64,000 nt of DNA from positions 186,001 to 250,000 of the forward strand of contig NZ_JACRVF010000004.1 of the NCBI RefSeq assembly GCF_014306105.1, in the 5' to 3' direction. Each line of letters starts with the position of its first letter. Position 1 is the first letter of the stretch. The stretch comes from Pontibacter cellulosilyticus. GTDB lineage: Bacteria; Bacteroidota; Bacteroidia; Cytophagales; Hymenobacteraceae. Positions 1-9,247 of this stretch are shown piece by piece. Under the pieces are notes generated by a model. It was given only the letters and a program-made list of their open reading frames with translations, had not been told where the DNA came from and did not search any database. Both the position numbers and the translations under genes were made by a program.

Positions 1-1153
1 TTGGCGCGCCACTACAAGTATAATCTGCAGTTGTAGCAGTTATTGTTGGAGCACTTGTGGCATTATAGGTCTGGTCGGTTGAGCAGGACTCAAACACCTG
101 TACATAATATGTAGTGTTTGCCGTTAGCCCAGTTATCGTTACGGAGCTGCCATTGTTATAGTAAACCACGCGTTGGCCATTTCCCTGGTCTGTTGCCAAA
201 GTATAATCTGCGTTAACACCGCTATAAGTACCCGATGGCGTAAAGTTTACAGCAGCACCCTCACGCACTACTACTAATCTTCTGTTTCCGGAGCCGTTTG
301 TCCAGTTAAGCGTGATGGATGTAGTAAGTTTTTGAGGAGCCGTAAGGTTAGTTACCTGAGTAGCAGGAGAGCAATTTACCGGGGTCAGGTTCCAGGCTTT
401 TGCCACTAGTTCCGGATAGTCGATGTATGGGTTTCGGTTGCCCTGCACCTGCTCTGTGCGCCTGTTGCGTTCACGCTCACGGTCGTCCGCCGGGTCCTGT
501 AAGTGCCACTGGTAAAGCGTATTAATATCACCTGCTGCCGAGATTACATTTTTACCTGCGTCAAAGCTCTCATTGGCGTGCATAGTATAAAAGTAGAAGA
601 TGGCTCTGGCCACGTTACCTTTGTGATCTTCGCGCGGCTCGAATTGTGTATAGGTGTCTTCGCTGTACTCGTCAATATTAGAGGTCGGGATGGTACTTAG
701 AGCAGTAGTATTGCGCACCCATTTTATTGTCTGATTATCTGGTATCTCGGCAAAAGGGTCGCTGCCACGATCGCTGTTCCAGGTATCATACGTCGGGAAC
801 AAGTGATGAATATCGGTACGCATGCGTTCCACTTCATTAAACCATGACTGCGGAACTGTGTGCTCACAGTTTATCCTGTTCATGAGGGTAGAGGTGGATG
901 TCTCGCTGTATGGTTTGTTTTCCTGATAACCGGAGTAAACACAGCTAACAGTACTGTTGTAGTTGTCGATGTAGTTGTACATCTTGCCGCGCGCTGTGGC
1001 GTAATCCAATACTACACGTTTTCCGTCGTACCAGTTCGTACGCAACCATGTTTTTAATTCTTCTCCGGATAGATTGGTAGGAGGCGCAGTTTGTGCACCG
1101 GCATATTGTGTGAAAAGCAACAATGCCAGCACAATGCGTAAAAATTTCTTCAT
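1..1153 (-). CDS. Secreted endonuclease I family nuclease with Fn3 domain (C-terminus outside window)
   Basis: The reading frame is open from an ATG at 1153 down to position 1, so the C-terminus lies outside. The first ~20 residues (MKKFLRIVLALLLF..., cleavage near YAGAQ) form a signal peptide. Residues ~25-240 resemble the endonuclease I (EndA/NucM, His-Me finger) family: the motif NCEHTVPQSWF carries the catalytic His, followed by DIHHLFPTYDTWNSDRG and REDHKGNVARAIFYFYTMH, both family hallmarks. From about residue 270 a fibronectin type III-like segment follows (LTLNW-type strand, then GLTANTTYYVQVF). The family cleaves DNA and RNA non-specifically outside the cytoplasm, probably for nutrient scavenging. 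A T9SS sorting domain is expected beyond the edge but cannot be seen. The family call is firm; the full domain order is not. Confidence 0.88.
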   Translation of the reverse strand, partial: MKKFLRIVLALLLFTQYAGAQTAPPTNLSGEELKTWLRTNWYDGKRVVLDYATARGKMYNYIDNYNSTVSCVYSGYQENKPYSETSTSTLMNRINCEHTVPQSWFNEVERMRTDIHHLFPTYDTWNSDRGSDPFAEIPDNQTIKWVRNTTALSTIPTSNIDEYSEDTYTQFEPREDHKGNVARAIFYFYTMHANESFDAGKNVISAAGDINTLYQWHLQDPADDRERERNRRTEQVQGNRNPYIDYPELVAKAWNLTPVNCSPATQVTNLTAPQKLTTSITLNWTNGSGNRRLVVVREGAAVNFTPSGTYSGVNADYTLATDQGNGQRVVYYNNGSSVTITGLTANTTYYVQVFESCSTDQTYNATSAPTITATTADYTCSGAP

Positions 1154-1298
1154 GAAAAGGATTGAATAAGTTGACTTTGCGACAAAATTAGCTAATCAAA
1201 TCCTCTCTTCGAATAAAATACTGATTATATTAATGTTACGACGCAAACATCTATGCCATGTGTTAATTTTTCTTTAGATATGGCAAATAACCAGCTCC

Positions 1299-3416
1299 TT
1301 ATTTAACTATTATAATTCGCTGCACAAATTGCTGTTTGCCTGTTCTTACAAATAACACATATACTCCGGATTCAAGATGCGCCAGATTTAATTCATAGGC
1401 CACTGCTACTGCTCCAATTGCTTGCCTGTATACTTCTTTGCCCGCCAGGTTATATACTGCTGCAACAGCATTTTCTAAGGGCTGCCGCGTGTGCACTACT
1501 ATTTTACCTGATGTTGGATTTGGAGCTACGGAAACACCCATATTTGCTAGTTCAGAGTTTAGTGCATTTGGCTGTGGCGTCGCCTGCAGCGCTTCCGAAA
1601 AGTCGGAGTAACAGCCTTGCTCATTCTGTACACGCACTTTATAGGAGCCGGCGGCATCAAATGATATACTTCGGGTGGTTACATTGCTTAGCTCTACCCC
1701 ATCTTTTAGCCAAGTGTAAGTCACTCCCGCTATACTAGCTGTCAGAGTTGTAGCACCTAAATTTATACTTGGCTTCTCAGGCTTAGGCAGCACAGTGATT
1801 TTTACAGGCTCACTTACAAGTAACGGACACGATTCCGAGACTATTTTTCTCCTGAACCAGGTTGTCTGTTCCAAACGATCCGGAGAATAATATTTTGTAG
1901 TGTTTAAACCTGTCGCCGCAGTGTAGCTAACCCCATCTATACTTGCTTCCCATAAATAACTGTAATTCATATTTCCGCCTTTAGGAGCCAGCCCACCTAA
2001 TTGCACTGCTATATCTCCTGCACAGATTGTATGTGCCTCCCCGATCGTGTTGTCATAAAAAGGCTCTACTAAAGTTACCACCACACTTGTGCGTGGCCCC
2101 ACACAGCCTGCCTCGTTAACCGCCTCTACATAGTATAGCGTGTCTTGCATAACAGGTGCAGAAAGTATAGAAGGACCAACAGCAAATATGCCATTAGGCT
2201 GCCCTGCAAAATACCAGCGATAGGTAAGCTTGGGATCAGGATTATGTACGTTGAGCTTAGTGATACCTCCCTCACAAGCAGTAGCATTACCTGCCAGAGG
2301 TGCGGCTGGAGCGGGAAGTATACTTAGGTATATAGCATTACTGTAAGTGTATGCACAGCTGCCAGATAACACTTTTCTCCTGAGCCATATGGGTTGGGTA
2401 ACCGCACCAGGACTATACGATATGCCATTATACTGCCCAGATGCCACCATAAAGTTTACGCCATCATAACTCACTTCCCAGGTATAAGAATATATACCAT
2501 TGCCGCCAGTAGGCACAGAACCGGTTATACTCTCCGGAATTTGACCAGCGCATAATGCCTGTTTCTCCTCAATAAGGTTGTTGCCAATGGGTGCCGATAC
2601 ATTTACAGTAACCTCGCTTCTGGCGCTAACAAAACCACACTCGTTCTCTGCCTGCACATAATACTTTTGAGTAGAGGTTAATGTACCTGTTACCAAACTA
2701 GCACCAGTTGCAATCCTTGTACCTCCTGTAGCAGTAGCATACCAAGAATAAATAAAAGTAGGTGTTGGGTTTTGTACAGATAGAGTTGCGCTACTTCCAG
2801 CACATATGTAAGCATTAGTTACATCTGGCAATCCAGGAGTTCCCACTACATTAACAGCCATACTAGTTACAGGTCCTTCTCCGCATGCATTCACAGCTTT
2901 CACAGATATTGTACCGCTGCTCCCGGCCGTTACTGTTACAGAGTTTGTGCCTTGCCCAGATTGTATAGCCCAACCAGATGGTAATAGCCAGGTATAGCTT
3001 TGTGCACTCGCTATAGCTCCAACGCTATAGGTTACCAAAGCTCCTGAACATACTTTTGATGAACCAGAACTAAAAGAAACTATCCCTGGAACTGACCCAG
3101 CAGTAATCTCTATACTTGATGATTCAATAGTACCGCAATTACTGCCAGATGCTTTTAGAGTATAACGACCCGCTACACTTGCCTGGTAGTTTTGAGTTGT
3201 TGCCACTGGAGTTGCTTGTCCTTGCAAGTACCATTCCCACGATTCTGCAGCAAAGCTTGCGTTTCCTGTTAGCTGCACCTGCTGCCCCTGACACAGCAAA
3301 GTAGAAGATGCCGAAACAGACACTGTACAAGTTTGAGCTACAACAGGCGCAACGAAAGAAGCTATTGAAAAGAAGAAAAGCAGGAGGATAGATCGCAGGA
3401 GTAAAGTTTGTTTCAT
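1299..3416 (-). CDS. T9SS type A sorting domain surface protein with Ig/PKD-like repeats
   Basis: A 705-residue exported protein. The N-terminus has a signal peptide ending near VAPVVAQ. The middle consists of repeated Ig/PKD-like modules: short Cys-containing strands (LCQGQQVQL, VCSGALVTY, ICAGSSATL, LCAGQIPE, ACEGGITKL) alternating with W/Y-rich strands (YSWYATATGG, YRWYFAGQPNG), as in gliding-motility-type adhesins. The last ~75 residues (VAPNPTSGKIVVHTRQ ... GVYVLFVRTGKQQFVQRI) form a type A C-terminal domain, which directs export by the type IX system and surface anchoring. No catalytic domain is visible, so adhesion or matrix function is inference. It is monocistronic, 145 bp from the endonuclease gene and in the same direction. 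Confidence 0.85.
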   Translation of the reverse strand: MKQTLLLRSILLLFFFSIASFVAPVVAQTCTVSVSASSTLLCQGQQVQLTGNASFAAESWEWYLQGQATPVATTQNYQASVAGRYTLKASGSNCGTIESSSIEITAGSVPGIVSFSSGSSKVCSGALVTYSVGAIASAQSYTWLLPSGWAIQSGQGTNSVTVTAGSSGTISVKAVNACGEGPVTSMAVNVVGTPGLPDVTNAYICAGSSATLSVQNPTPTFIYSWYATATGGTRIATGASLVTGTLTSTQKYYVQAENECGFVSARSEVTVNVSAPIGNNLIEEKQALCAGQIPESITGSVPTGGNGIYSYTWEVSYDGVNFMVASGQYNGISYSPGAVTQPIWLRRKVLSGSCAYTYSNAIYLSILPAPAAPLAGNATACEGGITKLNVHNPDPKLTYRWYFAGQPNGIFAVGPSILSAPVMQDTLYYVEAVNEAGCVGPRTSVVVTLVEPFYDNTIGEAHTICAGDIAVQLGGLAPKGGNMNYSYLWEASIDGVSYTAATGLNTTKYYSPDRLEQTTWFRRKIVSESCPLLVSEPVKITVLPKPEKPSINLGATTLTASIAGVTYTWLKDGVELSNVTTRSISFDAAGSYKVRVQNEQGCYSDFSEALQATPQPNALNSELANMGVSVAPNPTSGKIVVHTRQPLENAVAAVYNLAGKEVYRQAIGAVAVAYELNLAHLESGVYVLFVRTGKQQFVQRIIIVK

Positions 3417-3508
3417 AAGCAGTTACATTACCTGTTTGGGCTTAAACAAATATAGTAGTAACGCAATACTTATCAAATTTATATACAGACTATGTTAAGG
3501 CATTTAAA

Positions 3509-3766
3509 GTGCTGATTAATAGAGAGGATGCAATACTAGCAGTTTTGTTGGCAGGGGCAGATTGGCCTTTTGGCAGAAAAAGAGTTAAAAACAACAAGGC
3601 CTTGCAAGTTATACTTACAAGGCCTTGTGTATCTGAGGTAGACCAACTAGCGCAGCAATCGAACTTTTTAGAAGAAGACATTGCTGCCTTAGAAGCTTTC
3701 TGCCACCAAACCGGCTACACATCTTCTAGCCAACCTAAGTCATCTTCTGAATCTAAAAAGAAATAG
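3509..3766 (+). CDS. Small hypothetical protein upstream of the replication module
   Basis: An 85-residue frame ending 2 bp before the next start codon, which suggests cotranscription with the winged-helix gene. The C-terminus is Ser/Lys-rich and low in complexity. I recognise no domain. Against it being a real gene, a strong hairpin (3594-3628) and a copy of the dispersed repeat lie inside its first half, so part of the frame may be a repeat that happens to stay open. If real, it may be a small DNA-binding or accessory protein of a lost mobile element. Confidence 0.4.
   Translation: MLINREDAILAVLLAGADWPFGRKRVKNNKALQVILTRPCVSEVDQLAQQSNFLEEDIAALEAFCHQTGYTSSSQPKSSSESKKK
3594..3664. repeat. Dispersed hairpin repeat, copy D (divergent)
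   Basis: A hairpin with 11-bp arms (3594-3604 and 3618-3628, built on the palindrome CAAGGCCTTG) is followed by a tail ending in ATCGAAC at 3658-3664. The 14 bases CTGAGGTAGACCAA at 3633-3646 recur exactly in copy B at 20225-20238, and both lie shortly after the hairpin. The stem sequence itself differs from the other copies, so only layout and tail are shared. Confidence 0.5.
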
Positions 3767-3768
3767 AG

Positions 3769-4584
3769 ATGGCAGAGAAACTCTCCTATTCACTGGACAC
3801 AGGAGGCTCAAAGCAACCTGCTGCAAGGCTAGGTATCAAAACTATCCTAACTGCTGAAGTGCGTTACGATAAGCGCCTGAGCTCAACTGCAAAGATCATT
3901 TTCTCTGAAATAATAGGTCTTGCTAAAAAGCATAAAAAATGCTGGGCTACCAATGCACACTTTGCCAAAAAGTTTGGTGTAGATCCTAAAACTATTTCCC
4001 GGAGCATCACCTCCCTTGCCAAACTCGGTTATATCCGGGTTGAAATCAATCAAGAGGAAGGAAATAAAAGAAGCATTTTTTTGTGTGAAGATACCCCAGA
4101 ATTGTCTATACCTATGGACACTAATGGTTCTACCTCGGGACAAAATGGACCAGAGAATACGGCTTCACTCCTTATATATAAAAAGAATAATAAAAATAAG
4201 GATGATAGAGAAGGGTATTCTCAAGCCAGAAAAAATTCTGAAAAATTTTCTTCAAGTCATTTTGAATCAAAGTGGCCTAATCAGGAACAAGTAGAAAATT
4301 ATATGCAAACCCTAAAGTTGCCTTGGCTTAGCAAGAAAGAAGGCAAAGAGGCCCGGTCATTTGTAGATTATTATTCCGCTTTAGGCTGGCAAATGAAAGC
4401 CGGCCCTATTCTAGATTGGCAGGCAGCAGTTAGAAACTGGTTAAATAAAACAAATAGCAATTTCCAAAATTCAAATACTAACACAAATGAACACAGCACG
4501 ATCAATAAGAGAGATAACAGATGGATGGGCTTCTCTAGCTACCACAGCACCGACAGAAGTAAAGAATACAGCGGCAAGTTATAG
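3769..4584 (+). CDS. Winged-helix replication-initiation-like protein
   Basis: A 271-residue protein. Residues ~30-105 form a winged helix-turn-helix (LSSTAKIIFSEIIGLA, then NAHFAKKFGVDPKTISRSI and LAKLGYIRVE), as in phage/plasmid replication organisers. A low-complexity Asn/Lys-rich linker follows. Residues ~180-232 (ARSFVDYYSALGWQMKAG, ILDWQAAVRNWLNK) resemble the C-terminal segment of DnaD/O-type loaders (F-x2-Y-x3-GW...DW-x-AAxxW). The next gene encodes a DnaC-like ATPase, so the pair probably opens an origin and loads the host helicase. The stretch is AT-rich and no capsid, integrase or mobilisation gene accompanies it, which suggests a relic or a satellite module. The exact replication role is inference. 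Confidence 0.7.
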   Translation: MAEKLSYSLDTGGSKQPAARLGIKTILTAEVRYDKRLSSTAKIIFSEIIGLAKKHKKCWATNAHFAKKFGVDPKTISRSITSLAKLGYIRVEINQEEGNKRSIFLCEDTPELSIPMDTNGSTSGQNGPENTASLLIYKKNNKNKDDREGYSQARKNSEKFSSSHFESKWPNQEQVENYMQTLKLPWLSKKEGKEARSFVDYYSALGWQMKAGPILDWQAAVRNWLNKTNSNFQNSNTNTNEHSTINKRDNRWMGFSSYHSTDRSKEYSGKL

Positions 4585-5215
4585 CATTGCTCCTCAGTGG
4601 TCTACAGAAACAATTCTAGCTTACTTCATACAGACCATGCAGTGTGTTAATTGGCCAAAAGAGATAAGAGATAAGCTTATTCAATTTAACTGGCATCGCG
4701 ATATATTGGAAAAGATTGCCGCCTATGTTGCAAAAGATACAGAAGCCATGCAAGAGCTAAATATAAACCCCCAAAAAGGGCTTTTATTGATGGGACCTGT
4801 TGGTTGTGGAAAGACTGAGATCATATTGATGCTCAAAAAGTTTATAAAGCCTGGCATTAAGGAGGAATATGTTTATGATATAATGATGAACTGTAGTGAA
4901 AAGGGCGAAAAAGCACTTAGCCCATACCGATTTGGACCTATTTTTTCACAATCAGGTAAACCTATTGATTGTTTATTTGATGACTTAGGAGTAGATCCTC
5001 CAATTACTCACTTTGGCAGAAAGATTATTGTTGGCCAAGAACTAATTTATATACGTCATCTATTTTTTAAAAAGACAGGTGCTAAAAGCCATTTCACTAC
5101 TAACCTAAATGTGGAAGAACTGACAGAATATTATAAGGATATTTCTAGGTCTAGACTTAGAGAAATGTGTAATGTTATTCAATTTCCAAAAGATGCCCCA
5201 GATCTAAGGCATTAG
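4487..5215 (+). CDS. DnaC/IstB-like P-loop ATPase (helicase loader-type)
   Basis: A 242-residue AAA+ ATPase. Walker A is GPVGCGKTE near residue 104, Walker B is CLFDDLG near 163, and a sensor-1-like segment AKSHFTTNLN lies near 198. The C-terminus SRLREMCNVIQFPKDAPDLR matches the arginine-finger end of DnaC/DnaI/IstB loaders. As annotated, the start overlaps the upstream gene by 98 bp in another frame; Met51 at 4637 is a non-overlapping alternative, but the N-terminal segment (TETILAYFIQTMQCVNWP) looks coding. Paired with the upstream winged-helix protein it probably loads replicative helicase for a mobile element. No transposase is adjacent, so an IstB role is unlikely. Confidence 0.75.
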   Translation: MNTARSIREITDGWASLATTAPTEVKNTAASYSIAPQWSTETILAYFIQTMQCVNWPKEIRDKLIQFNWHRDILEKIAAYVAKDTEAMQELNINPQKGLLLMGPVGCGKTEIILMLKKFIKPGIKEEYVYDIMMNCSEKGEKALSPYRFGPIFSQSGKPIDCLFDDLGVDPPITHFGRKIIVGQELIYIRHLFFKKTGAKSHFTTNLNVEELTEYYKDISRSRLREMCNVIQFPKDAPDLRH

Positions 5216-5350
5216 AAATCATAGCATCAGGCAAGAAATTTCTCAATAGGTATTTTACATAATACCTGTTATGAGCTATCAGCAAGTTCCTTTAAGCTCT
5301 TTCGATGAATTGCTATGAAACATTGAATTTAAAATCAATCAAGAACAATT

Positions 5351-6523
5351 TTATTTAGCTGCAGGCTTAACAGCTTGGAAGTTGTTCTTAGGACGCTTGT
5401 GTTGGAGTGCTATTTTATCTGCTTTACTATACTTTAGTTTCCACACAATGAAACCTGAGACAGCCAGCACACCGGGCATCATGCCGAAGAAACAGTAAAT
5501 AAGCTTTACAGCGAGACCGGCATAGTCGCCAAAGTGCAGTGGCTTTAACACCAGGAGCACGCGTTCATGCCAGGGCTTGTCTTTTACAAAATTCACTCCC
5601 TGCATCTGCCCCGAGTATAAATTCACCTGTAGGTTGCTGAATGTTTTCCCGTAGTAAGCCGGGTCTGATTTTACCCTCCCGAGCACCGATAGGGTGCTGC
5701 CCGCCAACCGGAGGTAGTTGGCCTCAAACTCCGGGTAATCTTTGTTGACCTTCTCAAGCACACCATCCACTGACACTAAGGCTGAAGTACTGTGCTCTAC
5801 CGGGGTGGCACTAACCTGGGGTATGGCGCTCTTTAAAATGGTGTAGGCAATCCAAGTGCCGGTAACGCTGATAAACAGGTTAAATACCAGGCTCCATACA
5901 CCAATTACCCGGTGCAGACTGGAGAAAAAGGAACGCCTTCTTTTAAAGGACACACGCTGCTGAAAGGAAAGCACCTTCCAGATAGACCTGCGGTACAGCA
6001 GGAAGCCGGTGATGGATAGTAAAATCAAAGACAGTCCTCCCATAAGCACCACTATTTTCCCCGGCGTACCGGAGAGCAGGTTGTAATGCAGGTCCAGCAG
6101 CACATGCACCAGGCGCTTGTCTGCGCGCGCTACAGTCGCCAACGTTTCGCCTGTCTCAGGATGCACGAAAACCCATTGCCGGATGCTGCCCTGTCGAATC
6201 TCATATTTCAGCGCCTTGTCCGGCTTTCGGGGTAACTCCGGCACCCGGATGTCGCTTCCGGGATACGTCTGCAGCATGCGAACAATTGAACGATCTATCT
6301 TCAACTCAGCTGCGGGCGTTGCCAGCATGGACAGCCCATCGAATTGCGCGTGGTCAATATCATGGTGGAAAACCAGCACGGAACCCGTTATACTTGAGAG
6401 CAGCAGGAATATCCCTGCCACCAGACCCAGCCAGTGATGAATGGAAAATGTTCTTTTGACGCGCTTCTTCAAATCCTTGTCTTCTTTGGTGCTACCTGCA
6501 GGTACTACTATACTTTCATTCAC
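5351..6523 (-). CDS. PepSY-associated transmembrane protein
   Basis: A 390-residue inner-membrane protein of the PepSY_TM family. The first helix begins at residue ~28 with the motif HHWLGLVAGIFLLLSSITGS, followed by FHHDID. Further membrane segments occur near 150-175 (GKIVVLMGGLSLILLSITGF), 205-230 (LHRVIGVWSLVFNLFISVTG) and 340-365, and the periplasmic loops carry the PepSY modules. Members next to siderophore receptors are thought to move electrons across the membrane and reduce ferric siderophores. The gene diverges from the TonB receptor at 6683, and the shared 159-bp region holds two Fur-like boxes, so iron repression of both is likely. Confidence 0.85.
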   Translation of the reverse strand: MNESIVVPAGSTKEDKDLKKRVKRTFSIHHWLGLVAGIFLLLSSITGSVLVFHHDIDHAQFDGLSMLATPAAELKIDRSIVRMLQTYPGSDIRVPELPRKPDKALKYEIRQGSIRQWVFVHPETGETLATVARADKRLVHVLLDLHYNLLSGTPGKIVVLMGGLSLILLSITGFLLYRRSIWKVLSFQQRVSFKRRRSFFSSLHRVIGVWSLVFNLFISVTGTWIAYTILKSAIPQVSATPVEHSTSALVSVDGVLEKVNKDYPEFEANYLRLAGSTLSVLGRVKSDPAYYGKTFSNLQVNLYSGQMQGVNFVKDKPWHERVLLVLKPLHFGDYAGLAVKLIYCFFGMMPGVLAVSGFIVWKLKYSKADKIALQHKRPKNNFQAVKPAAK

Positions 6524-6587
6524 TGCTGCTTTGCAGGGGCAAGTACTTAAGCAAAGCTATAGCTTAATCATGTTGGATCAAAGCTTA

Positions 6588-6604
6588 TTTGGAATAAATC
6601 TAAA
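6588..6604. promoter_or_regulatory. Putative Fur-like operator
   Basis: TTTGGAATAAATCTAAA matches 14 of 17 positions of the perfect palindrome at 9190-9206. It lies in the divergent region between the PepSY gene (start 6523) and the receptor gene (start 6683), closer to the PepSY gene. Assignment to Fur is inferred from the neighbouring iron-uptake genes. Confidence 0.5.
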
Positions 6605-6653
6605 TAAACGTTTGGCTTTTTGAATTTCCCCCTTACTTTTGTTGCAGAAATTA

Positions 6654-6670
6654 TTTGTAATCATTCTAAA
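6654..6670. promoter_or_regulatory. Putative Fur-like operator
   Basis: TTTGTAATCATTCTAAA matches 14 of 17 positions of the palindrome at 9190-9206 and lies 12 bp upstream of the receptor start codon at 6683. Binding here would block transcription start or elongation of the receptor gene. Confidence 0.55.
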
Positions 6671-6682
6671 TAATAATAGCTA

Positions 6683-9043
6683 ATGAAAAAATATTTACCA
6701 ATGCTGATTGTATGTGTCTTGCTGTCAGTAGGCGCCTTTGGCCAGACTGGCAGCATAAGGGGAGTTGTTCTGGACACAGATAACAAGCCGGTTTCCTTCA
6801 GCAGCGTGTTTCTGCAGGGCACCAATTCCGGCACCACAACAAATGAGAACGGCGCTTTTGCGCTGGAGCGGGTGAAGACTGGGGAACATAAGCTGCTTAT
6901 TTCCGCTGTAGGTTTTGAGCGTAAGACAGTAGCGGTGCAGGTAAAGGCAGGGGAAGCTACAGAGGTTAAGGTGAGCCTTTCGCCAAGTCAGCAGGGCTTG
7001 AGCGAGGTGGTGATCTCGGCCAGCCGCACACCCGAGACTATCGACCAGGTACCCTCTTCCATCACCGTGCTTTCCAGAAAGGCGATTGAGGAGGATATGC
7101 TGGTAAGCACCAATGTGATAGACATACTTAGCAACAAGGTGCCAGGCCTTGCGCCGAGCACGGGTACCAGCAGCAACTGGGGCCAGACCCTTCGCGGTCG
7201 TGCCATGCTGGTAATGATTGACGGGGTGCCGCAATCCACCCCGCTTCGGAACGGCGCCGTGGATATGCGCGCCCTTGACCCGGACGCTATCGAACAGGTG
7301 GAGGTAATCAAAGGGGCCACGGCCATCTACGGAAACGGTGCGGCAGGCGGGCTTATCAACTACATCACCAGAACCCCTCAACAGCAGAAGCCTTTTAGCT
7401 CCCGCACTTCGCTGGGCACGGCAGGCTCACTGGTGAACGCAGACAACAGCATCGGAGCCCGTGTAAGCCAGATGTTCTACGGCAAGACAGGCAAGTTCGA
7501 CTATGTGCTGAGCGGTGCCTATGAGCAGACAGGCGAGTGGAAAGACGCCGAAGGAGATGTGCTTCCGCCTGATTACGGATTGGGGGAGACAGACTCCTAT
7601 AACGGGTTCCTGAAGCTAGGCTACGACTTTACGCCGTTCAACCGCGTGCAGCTGACTTACAACTACTACAGCAGCGAGCAGAAGACGAATTATGTGCCGC
7701 AGTACGGCAACTACCAAAACAGACAAAAGTCCAGAGCTGTTCTGGGTGAGACACTGGGTGTGCCGCAGGGCGTGCGGTCTAACCACAACCTGCACCTGCG
7801 CTTCTCCGGGGAGCAGGCTTTCCTGAACAGCCGTTACGAGGCAGATGCCTACTTCCAATCGGTGGACAACGTGTTTTTCTGGTCTCCTAACTTTGAATTC
7901 GGGGGGCAGTCTATGATCTCCTCTGTGAAGAAAGGTGCCAGAGGCCTCCTGACCACCCCTTATAAGATCAGTGCTGCTATGGAAGGCGATGTTACTTATG
8001 GCCTCGACGTATTGAATGACATAACCTCACAGCCACTTGTGGACGGCAGGACATGGGTGCCGGAGATGAACATGCTGAACGTAGCGCCTTTCGTGCAGCT
8101 GAAGACGACCATCGCTGAGGACCTGATCTTCAAGGGCGGCTTCAGAGCCGAAAAGGTGCACATTGCGGTGGAGGACTATACCACCCTCAGGACAGTGAAC
8201 CCGAAGACAGGGGAGATCGATAACCAAGGCTTTGAGGTGAAGGGCGGTGAGCTGGGGTATGATGCTTTCCTTTTCAACGCGGGGCTGCGATACAACAAGT
8301 ATGAGCTGTTTACACCTTACGCCAGCTTCTCGCAGGGTTTCTCGGTGGCCGACATCGGGGTGATGCTGCGCTCGGCCAGGGTAAACGACATCAGCAAGAT
8401 CAGCACGGAGGCCATCGTGATCAACAACTATGAGGGAGGTTTTGTCAGCAAATTCAGCAAAGTGAGGCTGGAAGGAGTTGGCTTTATCAGCACCTCCGAG
8501 CTTGGGGCCAGCGGACAGTACAAGGACGGCGTGTTCGTGGTGATGCGCACGCCGGAGAAGATCCACGGCTTTGAGGCAACAGCCGATGTTGCTTTGCTTT
8601 CAAACCTGAGCCTGGGAGCCACTTACTCTTACGTGGAAGGAAAGATGGACGTGAACCAGAACGACAGCTTTGATGATGCAGAGGATGTATACCTGGGCGG
8701 CGAGCGCATCGCTCCTCCAAAGTACACGGCGTACCTGCGTTACGCGCTGCTAGACAACAAGCTCGGGTTTAACCTACAATATACAGGCATCGGCGCAAGA
8801 GAAAGGTTTGAGCTGAATGAGAAAAGCACTTACAACTTCTATCAGGGCCCTGTGAAGCCTTACCAACTGGTGAACCTGTCAGCCAGCTATAAAATGAGCA
8901 AGAACACGACCTTCAACGTGGGGGTGGAGAACCTGTTCAACGAGGACTATTTCCCTGCGCGCTCGCAGTGGTTTACATCTCCAACCCTGTATACAAAGGG
9001 CAAAGGGGCGGCATTCAATGTGTCTATGGTGGTAGAGCTATAA
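6683..9043 (+). CDS. TonB-dependent siderophore-type receptor with carboxypeptidase-like N-domain
   Basis: A 786-residue outer-membrane receptor. The signal peptide ends near VGAFGQ. Residues ~22-107 are a carboxypeptidase-D regulatory-like domain (GVVLDTDNKPVSFSSVFLQG, GEHKLLISAVGFERKTV). The plug spans ~110-235 (VVISASRTPETIDQVPSS, RAMLVMIDGVPQ, IEQVEVIKGATAIYGNGAAG). The rest is a 22-strand barrel whose last strands contain VGVENLFNEDYFPARSQW and end with the aromatic/hydrophobic VVEL. The plug wording and the PepSY neighbour point to ferric-siderophore uptake; the ligand cannot be read from the sequence. Fur-like boxes sit directly upstream and a terminator hairpin follows. Confidence 0.9.
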   Translation: MKKYLPMLIVCVLLSVGAFGQTGSIRGVVLDTDNKPVSFSSVFLQGTNSGTTTNENGAFALERVKTGEHKLLISAVGFERKTVAVQVKAGEATEVKVSLSPSQQGLSEVVISASRTPETIDQVPSSITVLSRKAIEEDMLVSTNVIDILSNKVPGLAPSTGTSSNWGQTLRGRAMLVMIDGVPQSTPLRNGAVDMRALDPDAIEQVEVIKGATAIYGNGAAGGLINYITRTPQQQKPFSSRTSLGTAGSLVNADNSIGARVSQMFYGKTGKFDYVLSGAYEQTGEWKDAEGDVLPPDYGLGETDSYNGFLKLGYDFTPFNRVQLTYNYYSSEQKTNYVPQYGNYQNRQKSRAVLGETLGVPQGVRSNHNLHLRFSGEQAFLNSRYEADAYFQSVDNVFFWSPNFEFGGQSMISSVKKGARGLLTTPYKISAAMEGDVTYGLDVLNDITSQPLVDGRTWVPEMNMLNVAPFVQLKTTIAEDLIFKGGFRAEKVHIAVEDYTTLRTVNPKTGEIDNQGFEVKGGELGYDAFLFNAGLRYNKYELFTPYASFSQGFSVADIGVMLRSARVNDISKISTEAIVINNYEGGFVSKFSKVRLEGVGFISTSELGASGQYKDGVFVVMRTPEKIHGFEATADVALLSNLSLGATYSYVEGKMDVNQNDSFDDAEDVYLGGERIAPPKYTAYLRYALLDNKLGFNLQYTGIGARERFELNEKSTYNFYQGPVKPYQLVNLSASYKMSKNTTFNVGVENLFNEDYFPARSQWFTSPTLYTKGKGAAFNVSMVVEL

Positions 9044-9069
9044 CGAATAGGTTAGGTTAGTTGATTAAT

Positions 9070-9103
9070 AGGGCTTGGCCAGAATGGCTGGCCCTGTTTT
9101 TTT
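9070..9103 (+). terminator. Rho-independent terminator after the first TonB receptor
   Basis: A GC-rich hairpin (inner arms GGCCAG at 9077-9082 and CTGGCC at 9088-9093, outer AGGG/CCCT pairing) is followed by seven T at 9097-9103. It begins 27 bp after the receptor stop codon. Confidence 0.75.
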
Positions 9104-9189
9104 GTGCTTAGCGAATCGAGACATACTTTGAAGGGGGCTCGGAATATGCAAGCAGAGCCGAAGAAGAAAAAGTTCGTTCACTAAATTTG

Positions 9190-9206
9190 TTTAGAATTAT
9201 TCTAAA
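9190..9206. promoter_or_regulatory. Putative Fur box (perfect 17-bp palindrome)
   Basis: TTTAGAATTATTCTAAA is a perfect inverted repeat (8-bp arms around one base). It lies 71 bp upstream of the second receptor start and serves as reference for the three related sites at 6588, 6654 and 9248. Confidence 0.65.
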
Positions 9207-9247
9207 TAATTTTGTCTGCTGCAGATTCTGTTATAGCTTTGCCTTAG

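Noticed and set aside
6725-8720. Several long minus-strand frames opposite the first TonB receptor
   Set aside because: They are antisense shadows of a GC-richer coding gene, with composition rich in His/Arg/Leu and no domains.
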